Below, one piece after another: positions 43,378 through 51,542 of a DNA stretch of 64,000 nt. Where the stretch lies: assembly GCF_024494655.1 (NCBI RefSeq), contig NZ_JANHDL010000008.1:49048-113047 (forward strand), in the 5' to 3' direction. The notes under the pieces are model-generated. The model did no database searches and had not been told where the DNA came from. It saw nothing but the letters and a program-made list of their open reading frames with translations. This stretch comes from Halorubrum laminariae. GTDB lineage: Archaea > Halobacteriota > Halobacteria > Halobacteriales > Haloferacaceae. The position numbers and the translations under genes were made by a program. Each line of letters opens with the position of its first letter. Position 1 is the stretch's first letter.

Positions 43378-43460
43378 CGCCAAAATGTGTTTTCATCTAA
43401 ACTAGTCAGATAACCGAAACACTTAAGTTCTCGAAAATACAATATGTATACAAGTTAGTA

Positions 43461-43482
43461 GGGCGTCCGTGGAGCCTAAATC
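43461..43482. repeat. 22-bp direct repeat near integrase, left copy
   Basis: GGGCGTCCGTGGAGCCTAAA plus tc, repeated exactly at 43843-43864, 382 bases away. It lies next to an integrase gene and is a candidate attachment-site duplication. Confidence 0.65.
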
Positions 43483-43641
43483 TAGGGCGTTTCTGAACGC
43501 ACGAAGTGCGGTCCAAAACCGCACGAGCAGGGGCTGGTGAGTTCGCTCTTGGTGATGGGTTGCCTCCGAAAGGGGCGGGCAGATCCGTCTGTGCTTCGAG
43601 TTGGAAGTGCTTGCACAAAGAGGGCATTATTATATTATTAT

Positions 43642-43773
43642 ATGTCTCTTTCTTTGAGAGATGCATTTTATGCTGTGGGCACTAGCGCTCTTCTCGTTGG
43701 TGCCTCTCCGCTAGCGCTCACGATGTTCAATCTCGTGAGTATTGCAGCGGTCGTCGTCCTGCTCTGCGAATAG
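43642..43773 (+). CDS. Possible 43-residue membrane peptide between the direct repeats
   Basis: MSLSLRDAFYAVGTSALLVG continues into a second hydrophobic stretch. AT-rich DNA lies just upstream, but the spacing to the ATG is too short for a standard leaderless promoter. Could be chance. Confidence 0.3.
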   Translation: MSLSLRDAFYAVGTSALLVGASPLALTMFNLVSIAAVVVLLCE

Positions 43774-43842
43774 GGCGGCGCTGACACCATGTCTGCGGCG
43801 ACATGGTTGTCACTCAGCAATTGAAGAATAGCCGCCCGATGT

Positions 43843-43864
43843 GGGCGTCCGTGGAGCCTAAATC
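43843..43864. repeat. 22-bp direct repeat near integrase, right copy
   Basis: Exact copy of 43461-43482; located about 75 bases from the 3' end of the integrase gene. Confidence 0.65.
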
Positions 43865-43939
43865 CACTAGAATAGTGGGTGTACAAACCAATAAAGCCGT
43901 CGGCTGGGCTCGTCTTGGTTCGGGGCTCATACGTGCATT

Positions 43940-44535
43940 TCAGATTGTCTCGAAGTGGTTGTACTCGCGCTCGGTCGTGAGGATCGACGAGTGGCGGAGT
44001 CTATTTCGGACGTCGTACAAAGTGTTCCCATCCTCAACGCGCAGCATCCGCCACGCGACGCTGTGGCGGAGTGTGTGGGCAGAGACATCTTCGGGCCCCC
44101 TCGCCCCGAGAAGCAGTACGGGCGGACGCCAGCGCGGCGAGCGGCCCGCTGGACGACGTCGTTGATCCCCTTCCCAGTCATCCGTCCAGCCTTCTGGCTG
44201 GACACCAGCGCCGGCGCGTCGTCGACGCGAGCGTCGAGGTATTCTTTGAGCGTCGCGACGGTCCGCAGCGAGCCGTCTCGATCGAGCTGGAAGGTAACCG
44301 GTGGCGGCTCACTGTCGTTGGGGTAGCCCTTCTGGATCGACGTCGGGAGCCGGAGGAGTCCATCCTCGAGGTCAAGCATCGCGTGGTCGACGCGGGAGAG
44401 CTCGCCGCGACGCAGTCCAGTATCATAGAGGAGGGTGACGATCGCGTCGTCGCGGAGAGCGTGGCGGCCGTCGCGAGCGGCGGCGCGCATCGCCTCGACC
44501 TGCTCGGGCTTCAGCCAGTGTTTGTCGTCACCCAT
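43940..44535 (-). pseudogene. Tyrosine integrase with a frameshift
   Basis: The first part (MGDDKHWLKPEQVEAMRAAA, then LLYDTGLRRGELSRVDHAML with the catalytic Arg) reads well from ATG 44535. After PYCFSGRGG at a run of five G (about 44095-44105) the frame shifts. The remaining catalytic part, DVSAHTLRHSVAWRML (HxxR) and TTEREYNHFETI (Tyr), continues in another frame to a stop at 43940. Restoring one base would give a catalytic-domain-only integrase of about 200 residues, a type common in haloarchaea. A sequencing error in the G run is possible. Confidence 0.7.
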
Positions 44536-44988
44536 CCGTTGACCGTGTCTCAGCAGCGGCGGTCTAATAATGTTCGATTCTTTAGATATCCAAACATTTC
44601 TCAGGTCTGCCCCAAACCAACTGCCTCCAGTCTGGTGGTTTTGGTTCGTGGCAGCCTTCTTCAAGGCCCCAACCTAGGGGTCTCGTCGCTCTCAGGCGGT
44701 ACTCAGCCGCCCACAATAAACTGCAACCCACCATATATTATTCACCACCGGGGAAGATTTCCCTGTGGATCGACGGCGAGAACATCTAGCCCGCGATCGG
44801 CCAGCGCACCGACGAGGTTCGCAGAAACAGTTGTCTTCCCGACGCCTACCTTCGCATTCGCGACGACCACCCGTGTCGGGTGTGTCGCCTGTTCCGCCTA
44901 TGGCGGTTGTGGCGGTTGTGGTGGCATAGGCAGGACAGCCGCTCCTGTCGGGTTAAGTCTACGTCAGACGCTCAGGAGTCATCTAAAG
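44536..44988 (-). pseudogene. Intergenic stretch holding a ParA N-terminal remnant
   Basis: On the minus strand about 44750-44880 reads RVVVANAKVGVGKTTVSANL, then VGALADRGLDVLAVDPQGNL, the first 45 residues of a ParA-type ATPase. It then runs into stops. A short gcggttgtg tandem repeat lies near 44900-44925. The rest of the stretch holds nothing I can name. Confidence 0.6.
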
Positions 44989-45309
44989 CTATTCCCAAGG
45001 CGGCTGAGAACGCTCCTGTAGTTCTTTGACGTGTTCTTCACATAGTAGGGGCTCATCAACTATCCTGCTTGAGCCAGCTGGCTGTGGGGAATCGAGCTGT
45101 CTATTACGGTTCAGTGAACCGACTCCGTAGTCCGCTTCGTTTGTACAGGGGTGATCTGCCGAGCCAAATCCACAACTCTGTGAGGTAGGTCTTCTTTCCT
45201 TGAGTTGATCAACACAGGATTGACAGACTGCACCCACACTTTCCGGGTCGGGAGCAATCTCAAATAGACTACCCGTGGTCCGATCTCGACCACAAATGAA
45301 ACACTGCAT
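44989..45309 (-). CDS. Small cysteine-rich (zinc-binding) protein
   Basis: A 106-residue protein: CFICGRD, then CQSCVDQL, C-G-F and C-T-N, and finally LLCEEHVKEL. Two zinc sites are likely. No enzymatic motif. The C-terminal part recalls the HNH-like or DUF zinc-ribbon proteins of haloarchaea. Function unknown. Confidence 0.55.
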   Translation of the reverse strand: MQCFICGRDRTTGSLFEIAPDPESVGAVCQSCVDQLKERRPTSQSCGFGSADHPCTNEADYGVGSLNRNRQLDSPQPAGSSRIVDEPLLCEEHVKELQERSQPPWE

Positions 45310-45500
45310 ACAACAAAGTCAGTTCAGATTATAATCAAACCTCGGTTGGATTTCACCATCTTTCGAACAGCGCGTCTCGTGCGGATTGCGCTCCGACTCG
45401 AGCCACCGCGATCGCGGCGGGGACGACTACGTCGACTCACAGAACGTTCGCCCAACGAGCCATCCTGAATTTTATATTATCATGTAGATAGAATGAGAAT

Positions 45501-46850
45501 ATGACAACATCAGGCGGCCCTCAATCATGGGACGCTGAACACCTCAAACGCCAACTCCAAGCGATGGACAACTTCGACTTCGAGCACCTAATCGCAGATC
45601 TATGGGAGCGGCAGGGGTGGGATTCTGAGGTTGAGCAGCAATCGGGCGACGCTGGCGTCGACATCAGGGCCACTAAGGATGTACCATACTCTCAAAAGGT
45701 CCTGATTCAGGCGAAACGCTACAGTAGCGACAACACACTCGGCGGACCCGACATTCAGCAATACGCCGCCCTGAAACATCAAGAAGCGAACGTCGACAAA
45801 GCGATCGTCGTCACAACGGGCCGGTTCACGAGCTCGGCCGAGGACCGGGCGAATGACCTCAACGTGAAGCTCATCGATGGAGACGATCTGATCGGAATCA
45901 TCGACCAGTTGAATGCCTACGACGTCGTCGAGGAGTACATCGGAGTTCCCACGCCACAAGACAGTGGTGAATCTACAACAGGCGCAACCGACCCGGACGG
46001 CGAACTCTACCTCCCACCGAAAGAACGGGAACAATTGAATGAAGTAATCGACGGGGACGTTGAAGACCATCTTCTTGAGCAGCAGTACAAAGCGACTCGT
46101 GCTCTGGAACAAGCGCAAGCAAAGGTCAAAATTAACCCACACGATGCCACTCAGATCGGCGTTTTCAACGACATCATCGGGATCGATGACCTAGATCCTG
46201 AGCGAAAATTCGAGCAACAAAAGGCCGAAATCGCAGTACTGTCTGATCATGTCCATCTCGATGGTGAAGGAGATGCGTTTATTGGAGACCTCACAGAATT
46301 CATCCACGGAAGTGCTGTCGATGCTGGTGCGAACGAAAATATCGTAGCAATCATCGAGCGTGGCGTACTTGACGAATCATGGGTGTCGGGCGGCATCTTG
46401 GCGAAGGGCCATCTTAGAAACGCGAAGCAATCGTCCCCACCGACGCAAGAGACGCCTTCGGCGGGTACAGCACCATCAACTGAAGAAGCATCTTCGACAA
46501 CATCAACATCCTCACTACCTGATTGGGGTATTACTCGGAAAATAGAATCGTCAGCCGCTGGGCACAACAATTTCCATTACCTCGCTATTGGGGGGTTTGT
46601 TCTCAGTGTTACAGGCTTCTTCCTCATCGGTGTAGGGCCAGAATCGGTTTTCGGTATGCTTGGTGCGCTTATGATACTCTTCATGCCATTTGTTGGAATC
46701 ACAGGACTCCTCTTAGATCTTGGTTACATCCGAGGGCATGACTCAGACTGGTCTCCGTCCATCATTCTCGGTTTCATCGGTGCAGTAGTGTTGATGTGGT
46801 TCTATTTCGCCTACTACGTCTACAAACGCCGAAAGCACGTCGGATTGTAA
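45501..46850 (+). CDS. Membrane-anchored Mrr-type restriction endonuclease
   Basis: A 449-residue protein. The N-terminal 150 residues are an Mrr_cat domain: FEHLIADLWERQGWDSEVEQ, GDAGVDIRA (Asp) and VLIQAKRYSS (QxK), then KAIVVTTGRFTSSA. The middle resembles a short-C-terminal-like helical linker. A Ser/Thr-rich spacer (about residues 312-335) leads to three or four membrane helices (about 358-378, 385-412, 420-440). The membrane anchor puts a DNA-cutting domain at the cell envelope, perhaps to meet incoming DNA; that is inference. A TATA-like ttatattatc lies about 25-30 bases upstream. Confidence 0.75.
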   Translation: MTTSGGPQSWDAEHLKRQLQAMDNFDFEHLIADLWERQGWDSEVEQQSGDAGVDIRATKDVPYSQKVLIQAKRYSSDNTLGGPDIQQYAALKHQEANVDKAIVVTTGRFTSSAEDRANDLNVKLIDGDDLIGIIDQLNAYDVVEEYIGVPTPQDSGESTTGATDPDGELYLPPKEREQLNEVIDGDVEDHLLEQQYKATRALEQAQAKVKINPHDATQIGVFNDIIGIDDLDPERKFEQQKAEIAVLSDHVHLDGEGDAFIGDLTEFIHGSAVDAGANENIVAIIERGVLDESWVSGGILAKGHLRNAKQSSPPTQETPSAGTAPSTEEASSTTSTSSLPDWGITRKIESSAAGHNNFHYLAIGGFVLSVTGFFLIGVGPESVFGMLGALMILFMPFVGITGLLLDLGYIRGHDSDWSPSIILGFIGAVVLMWFYFAYYVYKRRKHVGL

Positions 46851-46997
46851 AATCGGCGAGCCCATCACTCCTAGCGGATCACTTCACACCCCATCGGGGG
46901 ATGTAGTCAACGTTGAAATACCGCGCGCCAGTCGGCTCCATGAGCACCGCGATATCAGGAATACTCCATGAATGTCGACGTCGGCGGACATGGTGTC

Positions 46998-47393
46998 TCA
47001 GCGCTCAGGCATTCGCCTTGCCCCCCGGCTCGACGGCGGCGTGAGCGGAAGGTCCGCGTCGATCTCGTCGTACCACACGACGGGGCGCTTCGCGCTGCCG
47101 TTCTCTTCGAACTCAAGGAGGCTGTAGTCCGCCAGCTCGTTCACGTTGTCGAGAATCTCCGGTGGGTTCCGGTCAACAAGGCGAGCGAGTTCACGGATAC
47201 TCTCCGGCTCGTGTGCAACGATTGCTTCGAGGAGTTCGAGGTTGGTCGACCGAAAGACGCGACTGAACGTCTCGAGGTCCTCGATCGACAGTGTTGGCTC
47301 GCTGGGTTCGACGTCGTCGCCGGCGTCGATCGCTTCGAGCCGCTCCTCGAGTTCGTTACGATCCGCGGACTTGATCTGGACAGAGTGTTCGGG
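46998..47393 (-). pseudogene. HVO_A0114-like (TumA-type) DNA-binding protein without a start
   Basis: A 131-codon open frame reads SADRNELEERLEAIDAGDDV, FRSTNLELLEAIVAHEPESI and RELARLVDRNPPEILDNVNE, the winged-helix core of the haloarchaeal antitoxin-type regulators, closely like the protein at 59534-60061. No start codon exists before a stop at 47394-47396, and the usual toxin gene is absent upstream. This is a decayed toxin-antitoxin module. Confidence 0.65.
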
Positions 47394-47605
47394 TCATGGT
47401 GTTGTAGGGTGGGAATGGGGCTGCGATCGTGCGTCGGTTTGCGTGCTCGGAGAGTCACCGGCCGGTTCATTTCTCTGGGGAGGAGTGTCGCCAGCCACGC
47501 ACAGAAGATTTCTCTGGGTGGAACGTAGGGACGTACCGGCCACGGTCGACGAAGCCGAATACGCTGTGTCTGTAAATATAGATATAGGAACAAACCTTCA
47601 CAATA

Positions 47606-47646
47606 TTAACCAACAAAACTATGCATTTGGGTTCTTTGTTGGTTAA
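47606..47646. repeat. Palindromic element TTAACCAAC-N23-GTTGGTTAA, copy 2
   Basis: The arms extend to 12 bp (ttaaccaacaaa / tttgttggttaa). The element ends 13 bases before the ATG at 47660, covering the promoter position of that gene. Confidence 0.75.
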
Positions 47647-47659
47647 CACAGGACAGCCG

Positions 47660-47983
47660 ATGTCAGACGAGCCACCGATCCCACCGACAAGCTTCTCAGC
47701 GGAGCTAGTCGACGCGCTTAACAGCTCCAGTCCTAAGCAGCTCCGAGATATTGCTACGTACGCTGAATCGCTATCCGAGCACAAGGAACGAGAAGCCCAT
47801 CCCGAGGAGTCGCCAGATCAAGACGATGTCGAAGAGCAACCAGACGAGCTCCCAGACGACGTCCCTGCCAAAGCAACGATCACGATCAAGGAAATCAACA
47901 ACAATCGCTACTACTACTGGCAGTGGCGGGATGGTGATCAAATTCGATCTCAGTACAAAGGTCCAGTAAAGTTGAATGGATGA
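47660..47983 (+). CDS. Small acidic hypothetical protein
   Basis: A 107-residue protein starting MSDEPPIPPTSFSAELVDAL. A helix (LNSSSPKQLRDIATYAESLS) is followed by an acidic linker, and the C-terminal strand region is INNNRYYYWQWRDGDQIRSQ. The last part resembles the short DUF (WGR-like YYYWQWR) found in small haloarchaeal plasmid proteins. The palindromic element lies just upstream. Function unknown. Confidence 0.6.
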   Translation: MSDEPPIPPTSFSAELVDALNSSSPKQLRDIATYAESLSEHKEREAHPEESPDQDDVEEQPDELPDDVPAKATITIKEINNNRYYYWQWRDGDQIRSQYKGPVKLNG

Positions 47984-48389
47984 ATTCAGAGTGTCTGACT
48001 TCTATCGGTATACCCCCCGTATTCGAAGTGTAAACTGATAGCTGACAGTCGGGAGAGCGGGAGACTAAACCGATTTTCACATCGATAGTGGAGTGGTAGA
48101 ACCTACAGCTTACACTTCGATGGCGGGGCGTTAGATAATCAAATGACACGTCGGTAAAGAACATATGAGTTGGCAAGGTTGATTATTGAATTATCAGATA
48201 CACAAGAAAGCGCATTAGATCCTGTTACACATCGATCACGGGGGGGCGTCATTCGTGAGATGTACTTCGGTGTCGGTGTATATGAGTAATCAAGATCTAT
48301 CCGAATATAGGAGATAGAAAGAGTAGGACGGCTAGATAAACATCGATGAGGGGTGAATCTTTTTAACCACTCGGAGGTACAGTATTCGT
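47984..48389. other. Probable replication origin, upstream half
   Basis: This gene-free stretch before orc1/cdc6 holds origin-recognition-box-like repeats: plus strand 48012-48037, minus strand 48106-48130 and 48222-48248, and degenerate copies near 48072-48096 and 48338-48354. The shared core is CCCCCCG-N3-TCGAWGTGTAAACTG. Between inverted boxes lies an AT-rich segment (about 48150-48210) that could be the unwinding element. Outward boxes beside an initiator gene are the standard haloarchaeal origin layout. Confidence 0.8.
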
Positions 48390-49847
48390 ATGGCCGGTCG
48401 TGATCAGGATGGAGCGGATCAATCCATCCCCGACGATGGAACTCGTTCCCAATCTGACGGAGAGGCCGTTAGAGAGACCTATACAAATGAATCAACGCGG
48501 GAACACGGCAAAAAACTCGCTGAAAACAGTGGAGACAGTAAACACCGGTCAATCCGAGACATGCTCGACGATGAAGGTAAAGCATCAGTTTTTGTCGATC
48601 GAGATCTTGTCGAGCCAGATACAATTATTGATGAAGAGCGAATCGTCGGACGAGATGAGCAACTTGAGTCCGTCGTTTCGTTTCTGAAGCCGACACTTCA
48701 AGGAAATCGGCCTCCGAACATGTTGCTTTACGGCCCGGCCGGAACAGGAAAATCGCTTATTATTGGTGCAGTCACACAGCAAATTATTGAGCTCTGTCAG
48801 TCCAAAGGCGAACGCTTCGGTGTTGTCGACATTAACTGCCAACCGATCAATACGCTCGATCAAGCTGTATTCGAACTGGTCCAAACTGTCGCGAAGGACA
48901 TCGGTGTAGAGGCCGGCGTTCCGGAGACAGGAGTATCGACCAAGCGTAAGTATCGGCGCTTGTATGAACTCATCAATGAACACTACGACTCAGTCATTTT
49001 CATCATCGACGAGATTGATCTTCTGGTAGGCCGGCAAGCAAGTGAAGAACCTGCGTACTCAAAACTACTCTATCAACTGTCGAGAGCCAGTAATACGAAT
49101 GAAATCGAAGGGCAAGTCTCAGTCGCAGCTCTGACGAATGACCCGAAATTCATGGAGAATATCGACGGTCGTGCCGAGAGTTCATTCAATCCTCGGGACA
49201 TCTATTTTCCGGATTATGATGCCAATCAGCTCCGTCAAATCCTCGATAACCGACGTGATGCCTTTCGAGACGATGCCCTAAGTGACGACGTGCTACCGCT
49301 CGTTTCAGCATTTGCAGCCCAAAGCCATGGAGACGCACGAAAGGCAATCGACCTGTTTCGTGGTGCCGGTGATCTCGCAGATGAGTGTGGTGACGGAGAG
49401 GTTCGTGAGGAACACGTTCGAGAATCGCAACAAGAGATCGATAAGGATCGGTCGCTAAAGTTAATCGAGGGATTGACTACGCAAAAGAAAATCTCTCTCT
49501 ACGCAACCGCTTCTGTCGCTAATTTCTCCAGTTGGTCTGGAAGCTCCGTGCCAAGCCCAGTTGGTTTCAAAGTTTACCAATGGGTTACTGATGAGATCGA
49601 TGCTGACCAGATGACACGAGAAACCTACGTCAAGTATGTCAAAGAACTCTCTACGTATGGTCTTATTTCCACTTCTCGGAAGGGCCGAGGTCGTGGTGGC
49701 GGGATGTACATGGAATTCACCTTCACCGGGGATCCTGAAGCGATGATGAATCGAATCGTCGACGACACTCGGCTAGGGTCGATTGCCGATCAAGAAGCTC
49801 TTCTTCAGTCTGTCGTCAATGCCCAGCTGAAAGAATTCCACAGTTAG
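48390..49847 (+). CDS. orc1/cdc6: Orc1/Cdc6 replication initiator
   Basis: A 485-residue protein. Walker A LLYGPAGTGKSLIIGAVTQQ lies near residue 112 and Walker B VIFIIDEIDLLVG near residue 205. Sensor 1 (SVAALTNDPKFMENI) and the ORC motif region (FNPRDIYFPDYDANQLRQIL) follow. SHGDARKAIDLFRGAG is the conserved sensor 2. The C-terminal winged helix ends around TYGLISTSRKGRGRGGG. It is complete. A TATA-like tttttaac at 48360 lies 27-30 bases before the ATG. Boxes on both sides indicate that it recognises the local origin and makes this segment self-replicating. Confidence 0.92.
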   Translation: MAGRDQDGADQSIPDDGTRSQSDGEAVRETYTNESTREHGKKLAENSGDSKHRSIRDMLDDEGKASVFVDRDLVEPDTIIDEERIVGRDEQLESVVSFLKPTLQGNRPPNMLLYGPAGTGKSLIIGAVTQQIIELCQSKGERFGVVDINCQPINTLDQAVFELVQTVAKDIGVEAGVPETGVSTKRKYRRLYELINEHYDSVIFIIDEIDLLVGRQASEEPAYSKLLYQLSRASNTNEIEGQVSVAALTNDPKFMENIDGRAESSFNPRDIYFPDYDANQLRQILDNRRDAFRDDALSDDVLPLVSAFAAQSHGDARKAIDLFRGAGDLADECGDGEVREEHVRESQQEIDKDRSLKLIEGLTTQKKISLYATASVANFSSWSGSSVPSPVGFKVYQWVTDEIDADQMTRETYVKYVKELSTYGLISTSRKGRGRGGGMYMEFTFTGDPEAMMNRIVDDTRLGSIADQEALLQSVVNAQLKEFHS

Positions 49848-50089
49848 TTCCAGAAGGCTCTCTAGAAAGCCCACCCCCCGTCTTCGATGTGTAAATTTGA
49901 AGCTGATACCGTTGAGGTTTAGCTAGATATCACTTAGGAGTGATTGCCGTTCTACTGACTAGTAATACCTACAAGAATCACCTGTGTTTGTTAGGGGTGT
50001 CAAACACCCACCCCCCGCCATCGATGTGTAAACTGAAAATAATCGAAGGTCGAGAAACTAAGCATGAACTCGTAGATGGTTATTATAGA
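49848..50089 (+). other. Origin boxes downstream of orc1/cdc6
   Basis: Two plus-strand copies of the origin box: 49873-49899 (accccccgtcttcgatgtgt onward) and 50010-50035 (accccccgccatcgatgtgt onward). The 1069-bp IS starts 55 bases after the second box. Confidence 0.8.
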
Positions 50090-51158
50090 GAGGGTGTCAT
50101 AGAACAGTTCTCATACCAGAGAGCAGGGTGAACGCTGAGGTGGTATGAGCCCAGCGACCCTGCAAGATAATCCTACGGTAGAGACGTTCTTCAATGCCGT
50201 GGAGACGGAGACGCTAGCGCTGTTCGAGCATCTCTCCTTCGAGTTTCTCGAAGAATTCGACGTGTTCGCCCCGGCGGAGACGGGGCGAACACGAGACCAC
50301 GAACCACCCGAGATGATGCGTGGGTTTCTGCACTGCTACTACAAGGATATCTACGGCATTCGTCCGGTTGCGCGAGAACTGAACAACACAGTCGTCTGGC
50401 TCAGCTGTGGCTTCGATCGACCGCCGTCGAGAGACGCGGTCGATCGTTTCCTCACCGATCTCGAACACGTCATCGACGAGATTTTCGACCACCTCGTCGA
50501 GCAGGCCGCCTTGCGGGGCCTGCTCGACTTGACCTACTCGATTGATTCGACAGACGTGAGAACGATGCCAGCCGATCAAGACGCGTCGAAATGCTACGAT
50601 CCAACGGCTGAAGAGTACTACTACGGCTACGGCTGCACGATCGTTTCGACTGGTTCAAAGATCCCGATTGCAGCGGAATTCACCGAGAGCAAACAAGCGC
50701 CAGAAGAGACGGCGATGCGCGTCACGCGTGACGCGCTCGCCGTCGACACTCCGATCTGGATGCTTGGAGACAGCGCCTATGACACACTCGATTGGCACGA
50801 CTACCTGCTGACCGCAGGAGTCGTGCCAATCGCCCCGTACAACGCACGCAACACCGACGATCCACTGGACATAGAGTACAGGGTCGAAGACCGTATCAAA
50901 GAACACAGCAAGGACGTGAAGTTGAAGCAATCGACGTTAGATGAGACGTACAACCGCCGGACAGGCGTCGAACGAACTAACGACGCAGTCAAGGACTGCG
51001 GCCTCGGGCACGTCCACGCCCGAGGCCGCGTCCATGCACGAGCACAAGTGTTCCTGTCGTTGTGTCTGCGTCTCGTTATTGCGATCACCAACTACGAACG
51101 AGGAGATAATCCGGGAAGCACGATCATCACGGTGTGACAAGAGTTCTATGACACCCTC
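50090..51158 (+). mobile_element. 1069-bp IS5-type element (IS-C), copy 2
   Basis: Same ends and length as copy 1 (39708-40776), in the opposite orientation. No target duplication is visible in the flanks. It replaced the 5' part of an rdfA-like gene. Confidence 0.8.
50145..51137 (+). CDS. IS5-family transposase of IS-C, copy 2
   Basis: A 330-residue DDE transposase with the same three catalytic regions as copy 1 (SIDSTDVRTMPADQDASK; IWMLGDSAYDTLDWHDYL; RRTGVERTNDAVKDCGLG). The frame is complete. The two copies are in opposite orientation 10 kb apart, so recombination between them would invert the origin and the segment between them. Confidence 0.9.
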   Translation: MSPATLQDNPTVETFFNAVETETLALFEHLSFEFLEEFDVFAPAETGRTRDHEPPEMMRGFLHCYYKDIYGIRPVARELNNTVVWLSCGFDRPPSRDAVDRFLTDLEHVIDEIFDHLVEQAALRGLLDLTYSIDSTDVRTMPADQDASKCYDPTAEEYYYGYGCTIVSTGSKIPIAAEFTESKQAPEETAMRVTRDALAVDTPIWMLGDSAYDTLDWHDYLLTAGVVPIAPYNARNTDDPLDIEYRVEDRIKEHSKDVKLKQSTLDETYNRRTGVERTNDAVKDCGLGHVHARGRVHARAQVFLSLCLRLVIAITNYERGDNPGSTIITV

Positions 51159-51542
51159 CACGTAAGGCAAATATAGACGAAGAAGAGTATCGTGACTGCG
51201 TACATCGGCTCCAATCTGACAATCTGGAGCTAACTGAGGAACGACTCGATTTGCTCGGTGTGGATGGGAAGGAAATTCTCAATGATATGGTCACACACGA
51301 GACGATTCGTCTTTATTTGAAAAATTTCCATGACGCAACTGCTAGCAATCAATTCGCAAGCGCTAGCGAGTCAGCAGACACTATCGAGCAGATCCATCAC
51401 CGCCTTCGACAGATCTTGAATAGTACGCTAGAACGGCATCACCGGCACGGAGAACTGCCTGCAGATCCCGAAATCGACTCAATGGTTGGCGTAATCTGTC
51501 CGGATTGTGGAGTCACCGTGGACGCCGTGAAATACCTGCAAC

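Noticed and set aside
43461..43864. tRNA gene at the 22-bp direct repeat
   Set aside because: The repeat next to the integrase prompted a search for a tRNA 3' end, but no cloverleaf or T-loop sequence could be found.
46968..47528. Plus-strand frame opposite the antitoxin relic
   Set aside because: Arg/Leu-rich shadow; the minus strand reads a recognisable winged helix.
47984..48389. CRISPR array from the repeated boxes near orc1/cdc6
   Set aside because: Spacing is irregular, orientations are mixed, and there are no cas genes. The repeats flank a replication initiator, so origin boxes explain them.
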